NCBI RefSeq assembly: GCF_012911935.1
Contig: NZ_JAAXLA010000003.1
Coordinates: 143,481-207,480 of the forward strand
Reading direction: 5' to 3'
DNA length: 64,000 bases
Source: Pseudonocardia acidicola
Lineage (GTDB): Bacteria; Actinomycetota; Actinomycetes; Mycobacteriales; Pseudonocardiaceae
The translations under genes were made by a program, and so were the position numbers. Below are positions 31,755 through 40,584 of this stretch, one piece after another. Numbering within the stretch: the first letter of the stretch is position 1; each line of letters begins with the position of its first letter. The notes beneath the pieces were generated by a model, which saw nothing but the letters and a program-made list of their open reading frames with translations, was not told the DNA's origin and did no database searches.

Positions 31755-31997
31755 CTGTCCAGCCCCTCTCACCGTCCGGCGTCCGGGCCCGATCGTGGCA
31801 TGCCGACGGTGACGGGCGGCAGCCGATCGTGACCCTGACGACCGCCGGCGGGCGGCCACCGGGGACTCCGGGAACCCCGCGACGAACAACGGCGCACGGC
31901 AACCCGGGTGCCCCCATCCGGGCACCGCCCGTGCATCGATCGTTTCGCTGCGTCATATTTGATGAGCAATGCTCAGTACTGCGGACCGGGGGACGCT

Positions 31998-32885
31998 TTG
32001 ACCAGGACATTCGACGAATGGGACATCACCACCGGCGTGGGCCTGACCGCGCTCGCCGTGGCCGCCGCTCGGGCGATCGAGACCGACCAGGGCGGTGGCC
32101 TGGTCCGGGACGACTACGCCCGCGTCCTCGTGGAGGCCGCCGCGCCCCCGATCCCGCTGCCGACCCGGGCGGCGGACATCGGCACGGACCCCGGGGACCG
32201 GGTCTGGCCGACCATGACCGACTACATGGCCTTGCGCTCGCGGGTGTTCGACGACTTCTTCATCGAGGCCGGCGCCGACGGCATCCGCCAGGTGGTGATC
32301 CTCGCCGCCGGGCTGGACGCGCGGGCGTTCCGGCTCGCCTGGCCGCCCGGGACGACCGTCTACGAGATCGACCGGCCCACGGTGCTGGAGTTCAAGCAGC
32401 GCACGCTCGACGCCCACGGCGCCGTCCCGGCATGCGAGCGCCGCAGCGTGCCCACCGACCTGCGCGACGACTGGGCCACCGCGCTGCGCGCGGCCGGGTT
32501 CGACCCGGCCCGGCCCACCGCGTGGCTGGCCGAGGGGCTGCTCCCCTACCTGCCGGCACGAGCCGAGGAGGACCTGTTCGCCACCGTGCACGCGCTGTCC
32601 GCGCCGGGCAGCCGGATGGCTGTGGAGGCACTCACCGAAGGCCTGGCCGACACCGTGCGGGAGCACCCGCTGATGCGCGAGTCCGGCGAGCGCCTCGGAG
32701 TCGACATCGGCACGCTGTGGAACGACGAGCCGCGCCGTGACTGCGCCACCTGGTTGCGGTCGGTGGGCTGGTCGGTGCAGGTGGAGTCCACGACGGAGGC
32801 GGCCCACAGGCACGGCCGCCCGCTGGACGGCGACATCGCCGACGCGTTCGGCGCGGGGCGGCTGGTCACCGCCCAGGCCGGCTGA
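31998..32885 (+). CDS. SAM-dependent methyltransferase, leucine carboxyl methyltransferase-like family
   Basis: The 295-residue product has the features of the actinobacterial O-methyltransferase group TIGR00027 (PPM/LCM-like): an N-terminal DEWDITTGVGLTALAVAAAR block, the SAM-binding ILAAGLDARAFRL, the acidic loop VYEIDRPTVLEFK and WLAEGLLPYLP. The TTG at 31998 is chosen because GGGGGA precedes it by 5 bases and the protein then starts at the family's usual point. It diverges from the alcohol dehydrogenase, with a 243-base gap. The methyl acceptor of this large mycobacterial/pseudonocardial family is generally unknown. Confidence 0.88.
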   Translation: MTRTFDEWDITTGVGLTALAVAAARAIETDQGGGLVRDDYARVLVEAAAPPIPLPTRAADIGTDPGDRVWPTMTDYMALRSRVFDDFFIEAGADGIRQVVILAAGLDARAFRLAWPPGTTVYEIDRPTVLEFKQRTLDAHGAVPACERRSVPTDLRDDWATALRAAGFDPARPTAWLAEGLLPYLPARAEEDLFATVHALSAPGSRMAVEALTEGLADTVREHPLMRESGERLGVDIGTLWNDEPRRDCATWLRSVGWSVQVESTTEAAHRHGRPLDGDIADAFGAGRLVTAQAG

Positions 32886-32896
32886 GACGTCGCGTT

Positions 32897-32929
32897 CCCC
32901 GGCGGCGGCCCCCCATGCCGCCGCCGGGG
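32897..32929 (+). terminator. Terminator hairpin after the methyltransferase
   Basis: A perfect 12-base-pair stem (CCCCGGCGGCGG and its complement) with a nine-base loop begins 11 bases after the stop. Confidence 0.75.
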
Positions 32930-33075
32930 TTCCCCCGCAACCCGGGCGCACGACCCCTCGACGGGCGCCCGGGAAGATCAGCACGGCCGAGCCTACGAAC
33001 GGCCGGCGGCCCGGGCCTCCGTACAACTACGGATCATGCGCGGGTACCGCCACCGGGCATGGTTCGATCACCGTC

Positions 33076-33501
33076 ATGAGGCGACCGGCGGTGGGAGTGG
33101 GTGTCGTGCTGTCCCGGCCGGACGGCCTGATCCTGGTCGGGCACCGCATCACCGCAGGTGAGACGCCCAGTTGGAGCTTTCCCGGCGGGCACCTGGAGGC
33201 GGGCGAGACCGTCGAGCAGGCCGCGCTGCGGGAGACCGCGGAGGAGACGGCGCTCGTCGCGCTGGACCCCCGCCCGTTCACCGTGCTGGTACACACCGCG
33301 GGCAGCGGCGTCACCTTCGGGGTCACGGCGCGGGTCGAGGACGACCGGGCGGTCGTCACCGAGCCGCACGCCTGCGACGAGTGGACCTGGGTGGCGCCCG
33401 ACGCGCTGCCCGGGCCGCTGTTCCCGCCCACCGCCGCGGTGCTGCAGGCGTGGCACGGGCACCCGGCGCCGGCCGGGTGGTCCGGCCATCGGATCGGCTA
33501 G
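33076..33501 (+). CDS. NUDIX hydrolase
   Basis: The 141-residue protein carries a complete NUDIX box, G-x5-E-x7-RE-xx-EE (from GHLEAGETVEQAALRE to EETAL, about residues 39-61). Such enzymes hydrolyse nucleoside diphosphates linked to another group. The strands before (PSWSFPGGHLE) and after are normal, and the W at DEWTWV is typical of this small cytosolic class. The ATG at 33076 is used because the family usually begins just before VGVGVVLSR. It is convergent with the dehydrogenase at 33524 with a 22-base gap. Substrate not predictable. Confidence 0.9.
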   Translation: MRRPAVGVGVVLSRPDGLILVGHRITAGETPSWSFPGGHLEAGETVEQAALRETAEETALVALDPRPFTVLVHTAGSGVTFGVTARVEDDRAVVTEPHACDEWTWVAPDALPGPLFPPTAAVLQAWHGHPAPAGWSGHRIG

Positions 33502-33523
33502 CGGCGTCGACGGTCCTGGAGCG

Positions 33524-34540
33524 TCAGGGCCGGACCACCGCCTTGACCGCGCCCGCGTCCCGGGCGGCGGCGGTGAGCGCCAGTTCGGCGTCGTCGAGAC
33601 CGAAGTGCCCGGTGACCAGCGCGTCGAGGTCGATCCTGCCCGAGCTCGCCAGCGCGATTGCGGTGGGCCAGGTGTTGGCATAGCGGAAGGTGCCGACCAG
33701 TTCGATCTCCCGGCGCTGCAGCGCCGAGAGCGGCAGCGGGATGTCGTCACTGCCGCTGCCGACCAGCACCGCGCGGCCGCCGGGGGCGACGCCGCCCAGT
33801 GCGGCGCGGGTCGCCTGCGGGTTCCCGGAGCACTCCAGAAGCACGTCCGGCTGGTAGCCGGTCTGCCCCACCGGCGTGGCCGTCACGTCGATGGAACCGG
33901 TGGCGCCGAGCCGACCGGCCAGCACCAACCGCACCGGGTTGACGTCGGCGACCACGACCTCGGCCGCGCCGCACGCGATCGCGACCTGCACGGCCACCAG
34001 CCCGATCGGACCGGCCCCGTTCACCAGCACCCGGCTGCCGGGGGCGACGCCGCCCTTGCGCGCGGCCCACACACCCACGGACAGCGGCTCGAGCAGCGCC
34101 GCGGCGTCGTCGCTGAGCGCGTCGGGGACCGGGTGGGCGAAGGCCTCGTGCACCGCGACGTACTCGCAGAGCGCGCCGTCCACCGGCGGGGTGGCGAAGA
34201 ACCGCATGTCCGGGCACAGGTTGTGGCGCCCGGCCAGGCACTGCGTGCAGGTGAAGCAGGGTCGCCCCGGCTCGATCGACACCCGCCGGCCGAGCCCGAC
34301 CCGCGTGACCCCGCTGCCGAGCCCGACGACCTCGCCGGCCGGTTCGTGGCCGAGTACCAGCGGTTGCTCGACGACGAAGTCGCCGAGCCTGCCGTGCTCG
34401 TAGTAGTGCACGTCCGAGCCGCACATTCCGACCGCGGTGATGCGGACGAGCACCTCCCCCGGTCCGGGCCGGGGCACCGGGCGCTCCTCCAGCACCATCT
34501 CCCCGATGCCCCGCAGCACCGCCACCCGCATGTCGTCCAT
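33524..34540 (-). CDS. Zinc-dependent polyol/sorbitol-type dehydrogenase
   Basis: The 338-residue medium-chain dehydrogenase has zinc ligands MCGSDVHYY and GHEPAGEV, the four-Cys structural site CFTCTQCLAGRHNLC, and NAD motif GAGPIGLVAVQ. The HYYEHGRLGDF segment places it with sorbitol/xylitol/idonate dehydrogenases. It should oxidise a sugar alcohol with NAD. The start could be ATG 34540 or ATG 34531; the second has GGGATGG at a better distance, so the first residues are uncertain. A short LuxR-type gene lies upstream on the same strand, 68 bases away. Confidence 0.9.
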   Translation of the reverse strand: MDDMRVAVLRGIGEMVLEERPVPRPGPGEVLVRITAVGMCGSDVHYYEHGRLGDFVVEQPLVLGHEPAGEVVGLGSGVTRVGLGRRVSIEPGRPCFTCTQCLAGRHNLCPDMRFFATPPVDGALCEYVAVHEAFAHPVPDALSDDAAALLEPLSVGVWAARKGGVAPGSRVLVNGAGPIGLVAVQVAIACGAAEVVVADVNPVRLVLAGRLGATGSIDVTATPVGQTGYQPDVLLECSGNPQATRAALGGVAPGGRAVLVGSGSDDIPLPLSALQRREIELVGTFRYANTWPTAIALASSGRIDLDALVTGHFGLDDAELALTAAARDAGAVKAVVRP

Positions 34541-34608
34541 CCCGGGAGTGTGCAACCCGATCGTGCGTGGGGCCAGGTCATCCGCGCAGTGCGGCCGCCC
34601 CGCTGCGG

Positions 34609-34947
34609 TCAGAGGCCCAGCCGGACGACCGCGTTCTCCATTGCGTACGAGGCGAGAGCCGCACGGTTCGCCAACCCGGTCTTCAGCAGCAGGTGACCGA
34701 CGTGGGTGCCGATCGTCCGCGGGCTCGCCCGCAGCATCAGCCCGATGGCGCGGTTGGACAGCCCCCGGGCGATGAGGGTCAGCACATCGAGTTCGCGCTC
34801 GGTCAACCCGCACGGCAACGGTCGACGTTCGAGCATCAGCAGCGCCCGAGGCCCGTCAACGCACTGGTCGACGGGCAGCCGCACCAGATGCGCCTGTTCC
34901 CAGCGGGCGTCACCGAGTCGAGAGCAAACCTGCCGGCACGCACCCAC
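34609..34947 (-). CDS. Short LuxR-type HTH protein, probably 5'-truncated remnant
   Basis: The 112-residue frame has a complete LuxR/GerE helix-turn-helix at residues ~47-105 (LTERELDVLTLIARGLSNRA, then SPRTIGTHVGHLLLKTG). The upstream 45 residues (ARWEQAHLVRLPVDQCVDGP) look like the end of a sensor domain, but no matching N-terminal domain was found in any frame up to 35156. It may be a decayed full-length regulator of about 250-350 residues, or a stand-alone DNA-binding protein. No good ribosome binding site precedes the ATG. It is divergent from the cupin gene and upstream of the polyol dehydrogenase. Confidence 0.6.
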   Translation of the reverse strand: MGACRQVCSRLGDARWEQAHLVRLPVDQCVDGPRALLMLERRPLPCGLTERELDVLTLIARGLSNRAIGLMLRASPRTIGTHVGHLLLKTGLANRAALASYAMENAVVRLGL

Positions 34948-35095
34948 GGCGCTCGGCGTCGGGTCGTGGCGCGATCACGGCGGCATCCTGCCGGGAAATG
35001 TCGGTGGTCGCATTCACGCACGCCGCGGAATGCCGCCGCCTTCAACCCGCGAGTGTCCGAGAACAGGACAGACGGCATCGATGTGGCGGCCCTAC

Positions 35096-35129
35096 GTTCA
35101 CCATTCGCATCCGTTCACCATTCGCATCA
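35096..35129 (+). repeat. Tandem 17-base direct repeat upstream of the cupin gene
   Basis: GTTCACCATTCGCATC occurs twice in immediate tandem (with C, then A, at the seventeenth base), ending 27 bases before the cupin start. The position overlaps the expected promoter or leader, so it may be a doubled regulator site. Confidence 0.7.
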
Positions 35130-35156
35130 CTGTGCCGGCAACCCGGAGGAGTAGGC

Positions 35157-35714
35157 ATGGCGTTCAATCCCAGGCGGATCGTGACCGACCGCACCAGCGA
35201 CGGGACGTCCGTCTTCGCAGAGCAGACCGATCTCGAACCCGGCACCGTGATGATCATGCCCGGGGCCGAGCTGTTCAACGTCTGGGGTACGCAGGACGGC
35301 ATCCCGGTGGTCGGTGCCGGCGACAATCCGCCGACGGTTCCGTTCCCCTTCTTCCCCGGCCCCGGCGGGACCCGGCTCGTCGTCGTGCGATTCCCTCCGG
35401 ATTCCGCGGGTGCCGACTCCACGGCACCGAATGCGAGCCCCGAGGAGATGATGGCGGAGGCGGAGGACAAGCAGCCCGGGCTGGCGCACGTCTTCGAGCC
35501 CGACAACCCGGGGATGCACACCACCGACAGCATCGATTACGGGATCTGCGTCGACGGCGAGATCTGGCTGGAACTCGACGACGGCGCCGAGGCGCACGTG
35601 ACCCCGGGGACGTTCGTGGTGCAGCGTGGCACCCGGCACGCGTGGCGCAACAAGACCGACCGGCACTGCACGATGGTCTACGTGCTCGTCGGGGCCAAGC
35701 GCACTTCCGGCTGA
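35157..35714 (+). CDS. Cupin-domain protein
   Basis: The 185-residue protein has one cupin barrel in its C-terminal half: the metal-binding segment HTTDSIDYGICVDGEIWLEL (~residues 121-140) and the second motif with GTFVVQRGTRHAW. The N-terminal half (MAFNPRRIVTDRTSDGTSVF) resembles the leader part seen in other actinobacterial cupins of this size. It may be a small dioxygenase, isomerase or a ligand-binding protein. GGAGGAG lies 7 bases upstream of the ATG at 35157. It is divergent from the short LuxR gene and follows a tandem repeat. Substrate unknown. Confidence 0.88.
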   Translation: MAFNPRRIVTDRTSDGTSVFAEQTDLEPGTVMIMPGAELFNVWGTQDGIPVVGAGDNPPTVPFPFFPGPGGTRLVVVRFPPDSAGADSTAPNASPEEMMAEAEDKQPGLAHVFEPDNPGMHTTDSIDYGICVDGEIWLELDDGAEAHVTPGTFVVQRGTRHAWRNKTDRHCTMVYVLVGAKRTSG

Positions 35715-35789
35715 GGCAGCGGTACGGCGGTGGGACCGGTTTTCGTCGGCGCCCGCCGCTAGCGTCCCTCCCGACCCCGAGGAGGCGAC

Positions 35790-36263
35790 GTGAGCGATGG
35801 GCCCGATCCCGTGATGACCCGGATCACCGCGGCGATCGAACGGTCCCGCGGCGGTGACGCGCCGGGCGCCGCCGCGGAGTTCGACGCGCTCTGGGCCGAC
35901 GTGGGCGAGGACGGCGACGCGTTCCATCGCTGCGTGCTCGCCCACTACGCCGCCGACGTCCAACCGGACGCCGCTGCCGAGCTGGCCTGGGATCTGCGGG
36001 CGCTCGCGGCCGCGGCCGCGATCACCGACGAGCGCGCGCAGGCCTTCCACTCCACGCTGCGGGTGCAGGGCTTCTACCCGTCGCTGCACCTCAACCTGGC
36101 CGAGGACTATCGCAAGCTCGGCGACTCGGCCCGGGCCCGGGAGCACCTGGGCCTCGCCCGGCAACGGCTGCACCATCTCGACGGTGCGGCCGCCGGCTAC
36201 GGCGACACCATCCGGACCGCGCTCGACCGGATCGAGCGCGCGCTGGACGAGCAGCCCCGGTAG
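35790..36263 (+). CDS. Hypothetical helical (TPR-like) protein
   Basis: The 157-residue protein starts with GTG after GAGGAGG and is wholly alpha-helical by eye. The C-terminal half contains a TPR-like pair (LHLNLAEDYRKLGDSARARE followed by HLGLARQRL). No signal peptide or catalytic motif was seen. Similar short proteins occur in actinobacteria without known function. It is convergent with the DUF1059 gene, the two stops being 9 bases apart, and is preceded by the cupin gene at a 75-base distance. Confidence 0.8.
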   Translation: MSDGPDPVMTRITAAIERSRGGDAPGAAAEFDALWADVGEDGDAFHRCVLAHYAADVQPDAAAELAWDLRALAAAAAITDERAQAFHSTLRVQGFYPSLHLNLAEDYRKLGDSARAREHLGLARQRLHHLDGAAAGYGDTIRTALDRIERALDEQPR

Positions 36264-36272
36264 GGCGGGCGG

Positions 36273-36767
36273 TCAGAAGGCGGTGGCCCGGCGGACGTCC
36301 AGGTCGTGGAACACCGGGTCCCCCTCGCTCACCGCGCGAAGCTTCTCGGCGAACCGCGCGGTGGCCGGATGCTTGGAGTTGGCCATCGCGGAGTCGTAGT
36401 CGTCGAACCCGACGATCTGCACGTGGTCGCCGCGGTGGTTCCGGTCCTCGGCGGTGATGGCCCAGCGTGCGGTGCGGTCCGGTCCGATGGCCTCGGCCCA
36501 CGCCTCCTCGGTGGCCGTGAACTCCTCCGGGCGCTGCGTGCGGAACTCGATGAGCTGGACGAAAGCACCCGGGCCCACCTCGAACGGGGCGCCCCGGGTG
36601 AGGGCCTGCCGCAGGCCGCTGCGCAGTTCCTCACCGTCGGTGTGGCCGTGCACGTCGACGGCGTGGGCGGCGGCGGCCCGCAGGACCTCCTCCTCCTCTC
36701 CACTGATGGTGAGCGTGCAGCCGGTCTCGCTCGGCATGGTCCGGCAGTCGATCGTCATCCTGGCCAC
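36273..36767 (-). CDS. DUF1059-domain protein with C-terminal ABM-like part
   Basis: The 164-residue protein opens with a DUF1059 domain (TIDCRTMPSETGCTLTISG through AVDVHGH and ELRSGL, residues ~5-55). The second half (FVQLIEFRTQRPEEF and VQIVGFDDYDSAMANSKHP) resembles the antibiotic-biosynthesis-monooxygenase/dimeric alpha-beta barrel fold. No catalytic residues can be named. It lies 24 bases downstream of the methyltransferase gene on the same strand, and its ribosome binding site (GGAGGTCACC) is strong, so the two are one operon. Confidence 0.85.
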   Translation of the reverse strand: MARMTIDCRTMPSETGCTLTISGEEEEVLRAAAAHAVDVHGHTDGEELRSGLRQALTRGAPFEVGPGAFVQLIEFRTQRPEEFTATEEAWAEAIGPDRTARWAITAEDRNHRGDHVQIVGFDDYDSAMANSKHPATARFAEKLRAVSEGDPVFHDLDVRRATAF

Positions 36768-36791
36768 GGTGACCTCCTCGAAGACCTGCGA

Positions 36792-37850
36792 TCAGGGGCG
36801 GGCTTCCAGCACGAGGTTGAACGGCGTCTCGGCCGCGCGGCGGAACCGGGTGAAGCCGGAATCGTGAGCGACCTCGCGCAGCCGGCTCTCGCCGGCTTGG
36901 GCGCCGAGCGCGGCACCGACCTGCTGGGCCAGCGACGCCGGGGTGCACACCAGCGTCGACGCTGCGTAGAACAGCCTGCCGACCGGGTTCAGATTGTCCG
37001 CGACCTCCTCGCCCGCGTAGGGCTCCACCATCATCACGGTCCCGTCCGGGGTGAGCGCCTCGCGGGCGTGGGTCAGCGCGCCGGCCGGGTCGCCCATGTC
37101 GTGCAGGCAGTCGAAGTAGGTGATCAGGTCGAAGTCCTGGCCCGGGAAGTCGGTGGCCGCGGCGACCTCGAAGCTCACCCGGTCCCCCAGCCCGGCCTCC
37201 GCCGCCTGCTTGCGGGCCGCCTCGATCGACTCCGGGTGGTAGTCGTAGCCGGCGAACCGGCTGGCCGGGAACGCCTCGGCCATGAGCAGGGTCGAGTGCC
37301 CGAAACCGCAACCGACGTCGGCGACGCGCGCACCCCGGGTCAGCCTCTCGACCACCCCGTCCAGTGCGGGCAACCAGAAGTCGACGAGGTTCGCCGCGTA
37401 GCCGGGCCGGAAGAACCGGGCGGTGCCCCGGAACAGCCCCGGGTCCTGCTCGTCCCACCCGATCCCCGCACCGGTGCGGAACGCCTCGACCAGCCGCGGC
37501 GCGACCTTGACCGCCGCGGTGAATCCCTCGAACCCGCCCAGCACGCACGCCGGGCTGTTCTCGTCGGTCAACGCGACCGCCTGCTCGGGCTCCAGGTGGA
37601 AGCGGCCGTCGCCGTCGTAGGCCACGTAACCGCCGGCGGCCTGCGCGGCCAGCCACTCCCGGACGTAGCGCTCCGCGGTGCCGGTCCGGTCGGCGAGCTC
37701 CGCCGCGGTCACGGGCTCGCCGTCGGCCATCGCGCGGTACAGCCCCAACTGGTCGCCGAGCACCACCAGCGGCGCGGAGGCCAGCGCGCCCAGGTCGGCC
37801 ACGACCTTCCCGACGAACTCCATCAGCGTGTTCTCGTCGACGGCTCTCAT
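36792..37850 (-). CDS. SAM-dependent methyltransferase with N-terminal winged helix
   Basis: The 352-residue protein has an N-terminal dimerisation/winged-helix part (residues ~10-90, GEPVTAAELADRTGTAERYV) as in the Rv2258c-like and O-methyltransferase families, and a class I SAM fold with motif I VADVGCGFGHSTLLMA (~residues 185-200) and DLITYFDCLHDMGDP. AGGAGG lies 6 bases before the ATG at 37850. It is divergent from a LuxR regulator (124-base gap) and upstream of the DUF1059 gene. The regulator may control it. Acceptor unknown. Confidence 0.9.
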   Translation of the reverse strand: MRAVDENTLMEFVGKVVADLGALASAPLVVLGDQLGLYRAMADGEPVTAAELADRTGTAERYVREWLAAQAAGGYVAYDGDGRFHLEPEQAVALTDENSPACVLGGFEGFTAAVKVAPRLVEAFRTGAGIGWDEQDPGLFRGTARFFRPGYAANLVDFWLPALDGVVERLTRGARVADVGCGFGHSTLLMAEAFPASRFAGYDYHPESIEAARKQAAEAGLGDRVSFEVAAATDFPGQDFDLITYFDCLHDMGDPAGALTHAREALTPDGTVMMVEPYAGEEVADNLNPVGRLFYAASTLVCTPASLAQQVGAALGAQAGESRLREVAHDSGFTRFRRAAETPFNLVLEARP

Positions 37851-37974
37851 GACCACCTCCTGCGCACCGCCCGGTGCTGCACCCGACGGATTGACCCAAC
37901 AGGGATGGAGGAGGAGCGTCGATACGCACTTCGCGCACCCCGCGCGCGTCGGGAACAGGGCGGGGAGGACGGCC

Positions 37975-38763
37975 GTGGACGTTTCGCTGGCCCTGCTGCA
38001 CCGGGCGGTGTCGCTGGTCGACGATCTCGCCGGCCTCACCGGCGCTGCCGAGTTCGCTACCGTCGCCCTGGCCGGGCTCGGTGAGCTGATCGGCTGCGAC
38101 GTGGCCACCTACAGCGAGATCGGGCAGCAGGTCCACTACACCGACCATCCGCGCGGCGCGTTGGACCACGCGCCCCTCGGTGCGTTCGCCGCGCACGTGC
38201 ACGAGCACCCGCTGATCAACCACTACCGGCACACCGGCGACAGCGAGGCCCTGCGCATCAGCGATCTGGTCAGCCGGCATCAATTCCGCCGGCTCGGGCT
38301 CTACGCCGAGTTCTATCGCCACGTACCCACCGGGCACCAGCTCGCGGTGACGCTCGCCGAACCGGGCGCCCGGGTGGTCGGGATCGCCCTCAGCCGCGCG
38401 CACCGGGAGTTCAGCGACACCGACCGGGCGGTGCTCAGCGCGCTGCGCGACCCGCTGTTGTCGGCACTGCGGCGGGCCGAGCAACGGGCTCGCCGCTCAC
38501 CGCTGTCCGGACGGCCCGGGCTGGCCACGCTCACCGAGCGCGAACTGCAGGTCCTCGACCTCGCCGCCGCCGGACACACCAACGACGCGATCGCGCGCGG
38601 GCTCGGGTTGAGCCCGCGCACCGTGGCCAAGCACCTCGAGCACGTCTACCGCAAGCTCGGGGTGGGCAACCGCGCCGCGGCGTCCTGGCTGGCGGCGGGT
38701 CAGAACCAGCCGTCGCGCATGTCCAGCGTGGTCCGGTCCACGCTCTCCAGCAGCGCGAACTGA
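37975..38763 (+). CDS. LuxR-family regulator with GAF-like sensor domain
   Basis: The 262-residue protein starts with GTG after GGGGAGGAC. Residues ~1-165 resemble a GAF/PAS-like sensing domain as found in actinobacterial helix-turn-helix regulators, and residues ~180-240 form the LuxR/GerE domain (LTERELQVLDLAAAGHTNDA, then GLSPRTVAKHLEHVYRKLGV). There is no phospho-acceptor receiver domain. It diverges from the methyltransferase/DUF1059 operon, the probable target. Its last 64 bases overlap tail-to-tail with the acyl-CoA dehydrogenase gene, so the C-terminus runs past the usual family end. Confidence 0.88.
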   Translation: MDVSLALLHRAVSLVDDLAGLTGAAEFATVALAGLGELIGCDVATYSEIGQQVHYTDHPRGALDHAPLGAFAAHVHEHPLINHYRHTGDSEALRISDLVSRHQFRRLGLYAEFYRHVPTGHQLAVTLAEPGARVVGIALSRAHREFSDTDRAVLSALRDPLLSALRRAEQRARRSPLSGRPGLATLTERELQVLDLAAAGHTNDAIARGLGLSPRTVAKHLEHVYRKLGVGNRAAASWLAAGQNQPSRMSSVVRSTLSSSAN

Positions 38764-40496
38764 GGTCCGGTGCGGGGCAGCTCGTAGCGGAAGAAGAACC
38801 GCGCGGCGGCGCGCTTGCCGTCGTAGAAGTCTCCGGCGCGGTCCCCCGCGGCGAGCTCCTGCTCCAGCCACAGCCACGCGACCACGACGTGGCCGACGGC
38901 CTCCAGGTAGATCGACGCGTTCGCGAGCGTCGCGTCGACGTCACCGGCGCCCCACAGCGCGGCGGTGACCTGGCCGATCCGGGTGACCGCCAGGTCCAGT
39001 GCCGCGGCGTGCTCGGCGGCCGCGCCACCGGCCTCGGCGGCACGTGACACGGTGGCGCCGATCGTCTTCAGCAGCAGCCGCAGGCCCGCGCCGCCGTCCA
39101 TGGAGACCTTGCGGCCCAGCAGGTCGAGCCCGTGGATGCCGTGGGTGCCCTCGTGGATGGGGTTGAGCCGATTGTCCCGGTAGAGCTGCTCGACGTCGTA
39201 CTCGCGGGTGTAGCCGTAGCCGCCGTGCACCTGGATGGCCAGGTCGTTCGCGGCCAGGCACCACTGCGAGGGCCAGCTCTTCGCGATCGGGGTCAGCACG
39301 TCGAGCAGCAGGTGCGCGCGCTCCCGGCCGGCCGGCGACTCCGCCGTCTTCTCCTCGTCGAGCAGTCGCCCGCAGTACAGGTTGAGGGCGAGCCCGCCCT
39401 CCACGTAGGACTTGGCGGCCAGCAGCATCCGCTTCACGTCGGCGTGTTCGATGATCGGCACCTGCGGCGCCGACGGGTCCTTCGCCGACGCCGGGCGGCC
39501 CTGTGGGCGGGTGCGCGCGTAGTCCAGCGCGTGCAGGTACCCGGCGTAGCCCAGCGCGGTGGCGCCCGCGCCGACCCCGACCCGCGCCTCGTTCATCATG
39601 TGGAACATGTAGGCCAGCCCGCGGTGCGGCTCGCCGACCAGGTATCCGACGGCCCCGGGCTCGCCGCCCGGGGTGTACCGGCCCTCGCCGAAGTTGAGCA
39701 GCGTGTTGACCGTGCCGCGGTAGCCCATCTTGTGGTTGAGCCCGGCCAGCGCGATGTCGTTGCGCTCACCCGGCGATCCGTCGGCGTCGACCAGCACCCG
39801 GGGCACGATGAACAGCGAGATGCCCTTCACCCCGGGCGGCCCGCCGGGGATCTTCGCGAGCACCAGGTGGACGATGTTCTCCGAGAGGTCGTGCTCCCCG
39901 CCGGAGATCCACATCTTGTTGCCGAACAGCCGGTAGGTTCCGTCGCCGCGGGGTTCGGCGCGGGTGGTGACGTCGGCCAGCGACGAGCCGGCCTGCGGCT
40001 CGGACAGGCACATCGTGCCGAAGAACCGGCCCTCGAGCATCGGGCGGACGAAGGTGTCGACCTGCTCGGGCGATCCGTGCGCGAGCAGCAGGTTGGCGTT
40101 GGCGATGGTGAGGAACGGGTAGGCGGCGGTGCCGACGTTGGCCGCGTGCAACCACAGGAAGCAGGCCTGCGCGACGACCGCGGGCAACTGCATCCCGCCG
40201 ACCGACTCGTCCATCCCCGCGGCGACGATCCCGGTCCCGGCCAGCACGTCGAGGGCGGCCTTGACCTCGGGGATGATCTGCACCCGCTCACCGTCGAACT
40301 GCGGCTCGTGCTGGTCGCCCCGTTTGCGGTGCGGGGCGAACCGCTCGGCCGCGACCTGCTCGGACAGCTCCAGCGCGGCGTCGAAGGTGTCCCGCGAATG
40401 CTCTGCGTAGCGCTCCCGCTTGGTCAGCGACTCGACGTCGAGCCACTCGTAGAGCAGGAAGTCCAGGTCGCGACGCGAGAGCAGCAGGGATCGCAT
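38700..40496 (-). CDS. Large acyl-CoA dehydrogenase (FadE type, about 600 residues)
   Basis: The 598-residue protein belongs to the long acyl-CoA dehydrogenase group: an N-terminal AcylCoA_DH_N extension, FAD/substrate motif MCLSEPQAGSSLADVTTRA (~residues 167-185), core ISGGEHDLSENIVHLVLAK, the signature VHGGYGYTREYDVEQLYRD and IHEGTHGIHGLDLLGRK, then an added helical C-terminal domain (~residues 470-598). Such enzymes oxidise long or bulky acyl-CoAs; substrate unknown. The C-terminal end overlaps the LuxR gene by 64 bases on the opposite strand. No beta-oxidation partner is adjacent. Confidence 0.93.
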   Translation of the reverse strand: MRSLLLSRRDLDFLLYEWLDVESLTKRERYAEHSRDTFDAALELSEQVAAERFAPHRKRGDQHEPQFDGERVQIIPEVKAALDVLAGTGIVAAGMDESVGGMQLPAVVAQACFLWLHAANVGTAAYPFLTIANANLLLAHGSPEQVDTFVRPMLEGRFFGTMCLSEPQAGSSLADVTTRAEPRGDGTYRLFGNKMWISGGEHDLSENIVHLVLAKIPGGPPGVKGISLFIVPRVLVDADGSPGERNDIALAGLNHKMGYRGTVNTLLNFGEGRYTPGGEPGAVGYLVGEPHRGLAYMFHMMNEARVGVGAGATALGYAGYLHALDYARTRPQGRPASAKDPSAPQVPIIEHADVKRMLLAAKSYVEGGLALNLYCGRLLDEEKTAESPAGRERAHLLLDVLTPIAKSWPSQWCLAANDLAIQVHGGYGYTREYDVEQLYRDNRLNPIHEGTHGIHGLDLLGRKVSMDGGAGLRLLLKTIGATVSRAAEAGGAAAEHAAALDLAVTRIGQVTAALWGAGDVDATLANASIYLEAVGHVVVAWLWLEQELAAGDRAGDFYDGKRAAARFFFRYELPRTGPQFALLESVDRTTLDMRDGWF

Positions 40497-40584
40497 GGGG
40501 CTCAGACTGCCATCGGGGCGAGCCCCGCCGACAGCAGCGCCGGGAAGCCGATCCGCATCTCCGTCCGGGCCGGCAGCACCGATC

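Noticed and set aside
31908..31997. Longer start for the methyltransferase
   Set aside because: The TTG at 31998 has a GGGGGA site and matches the family start; the extra 30 residues are not conserved-looking.
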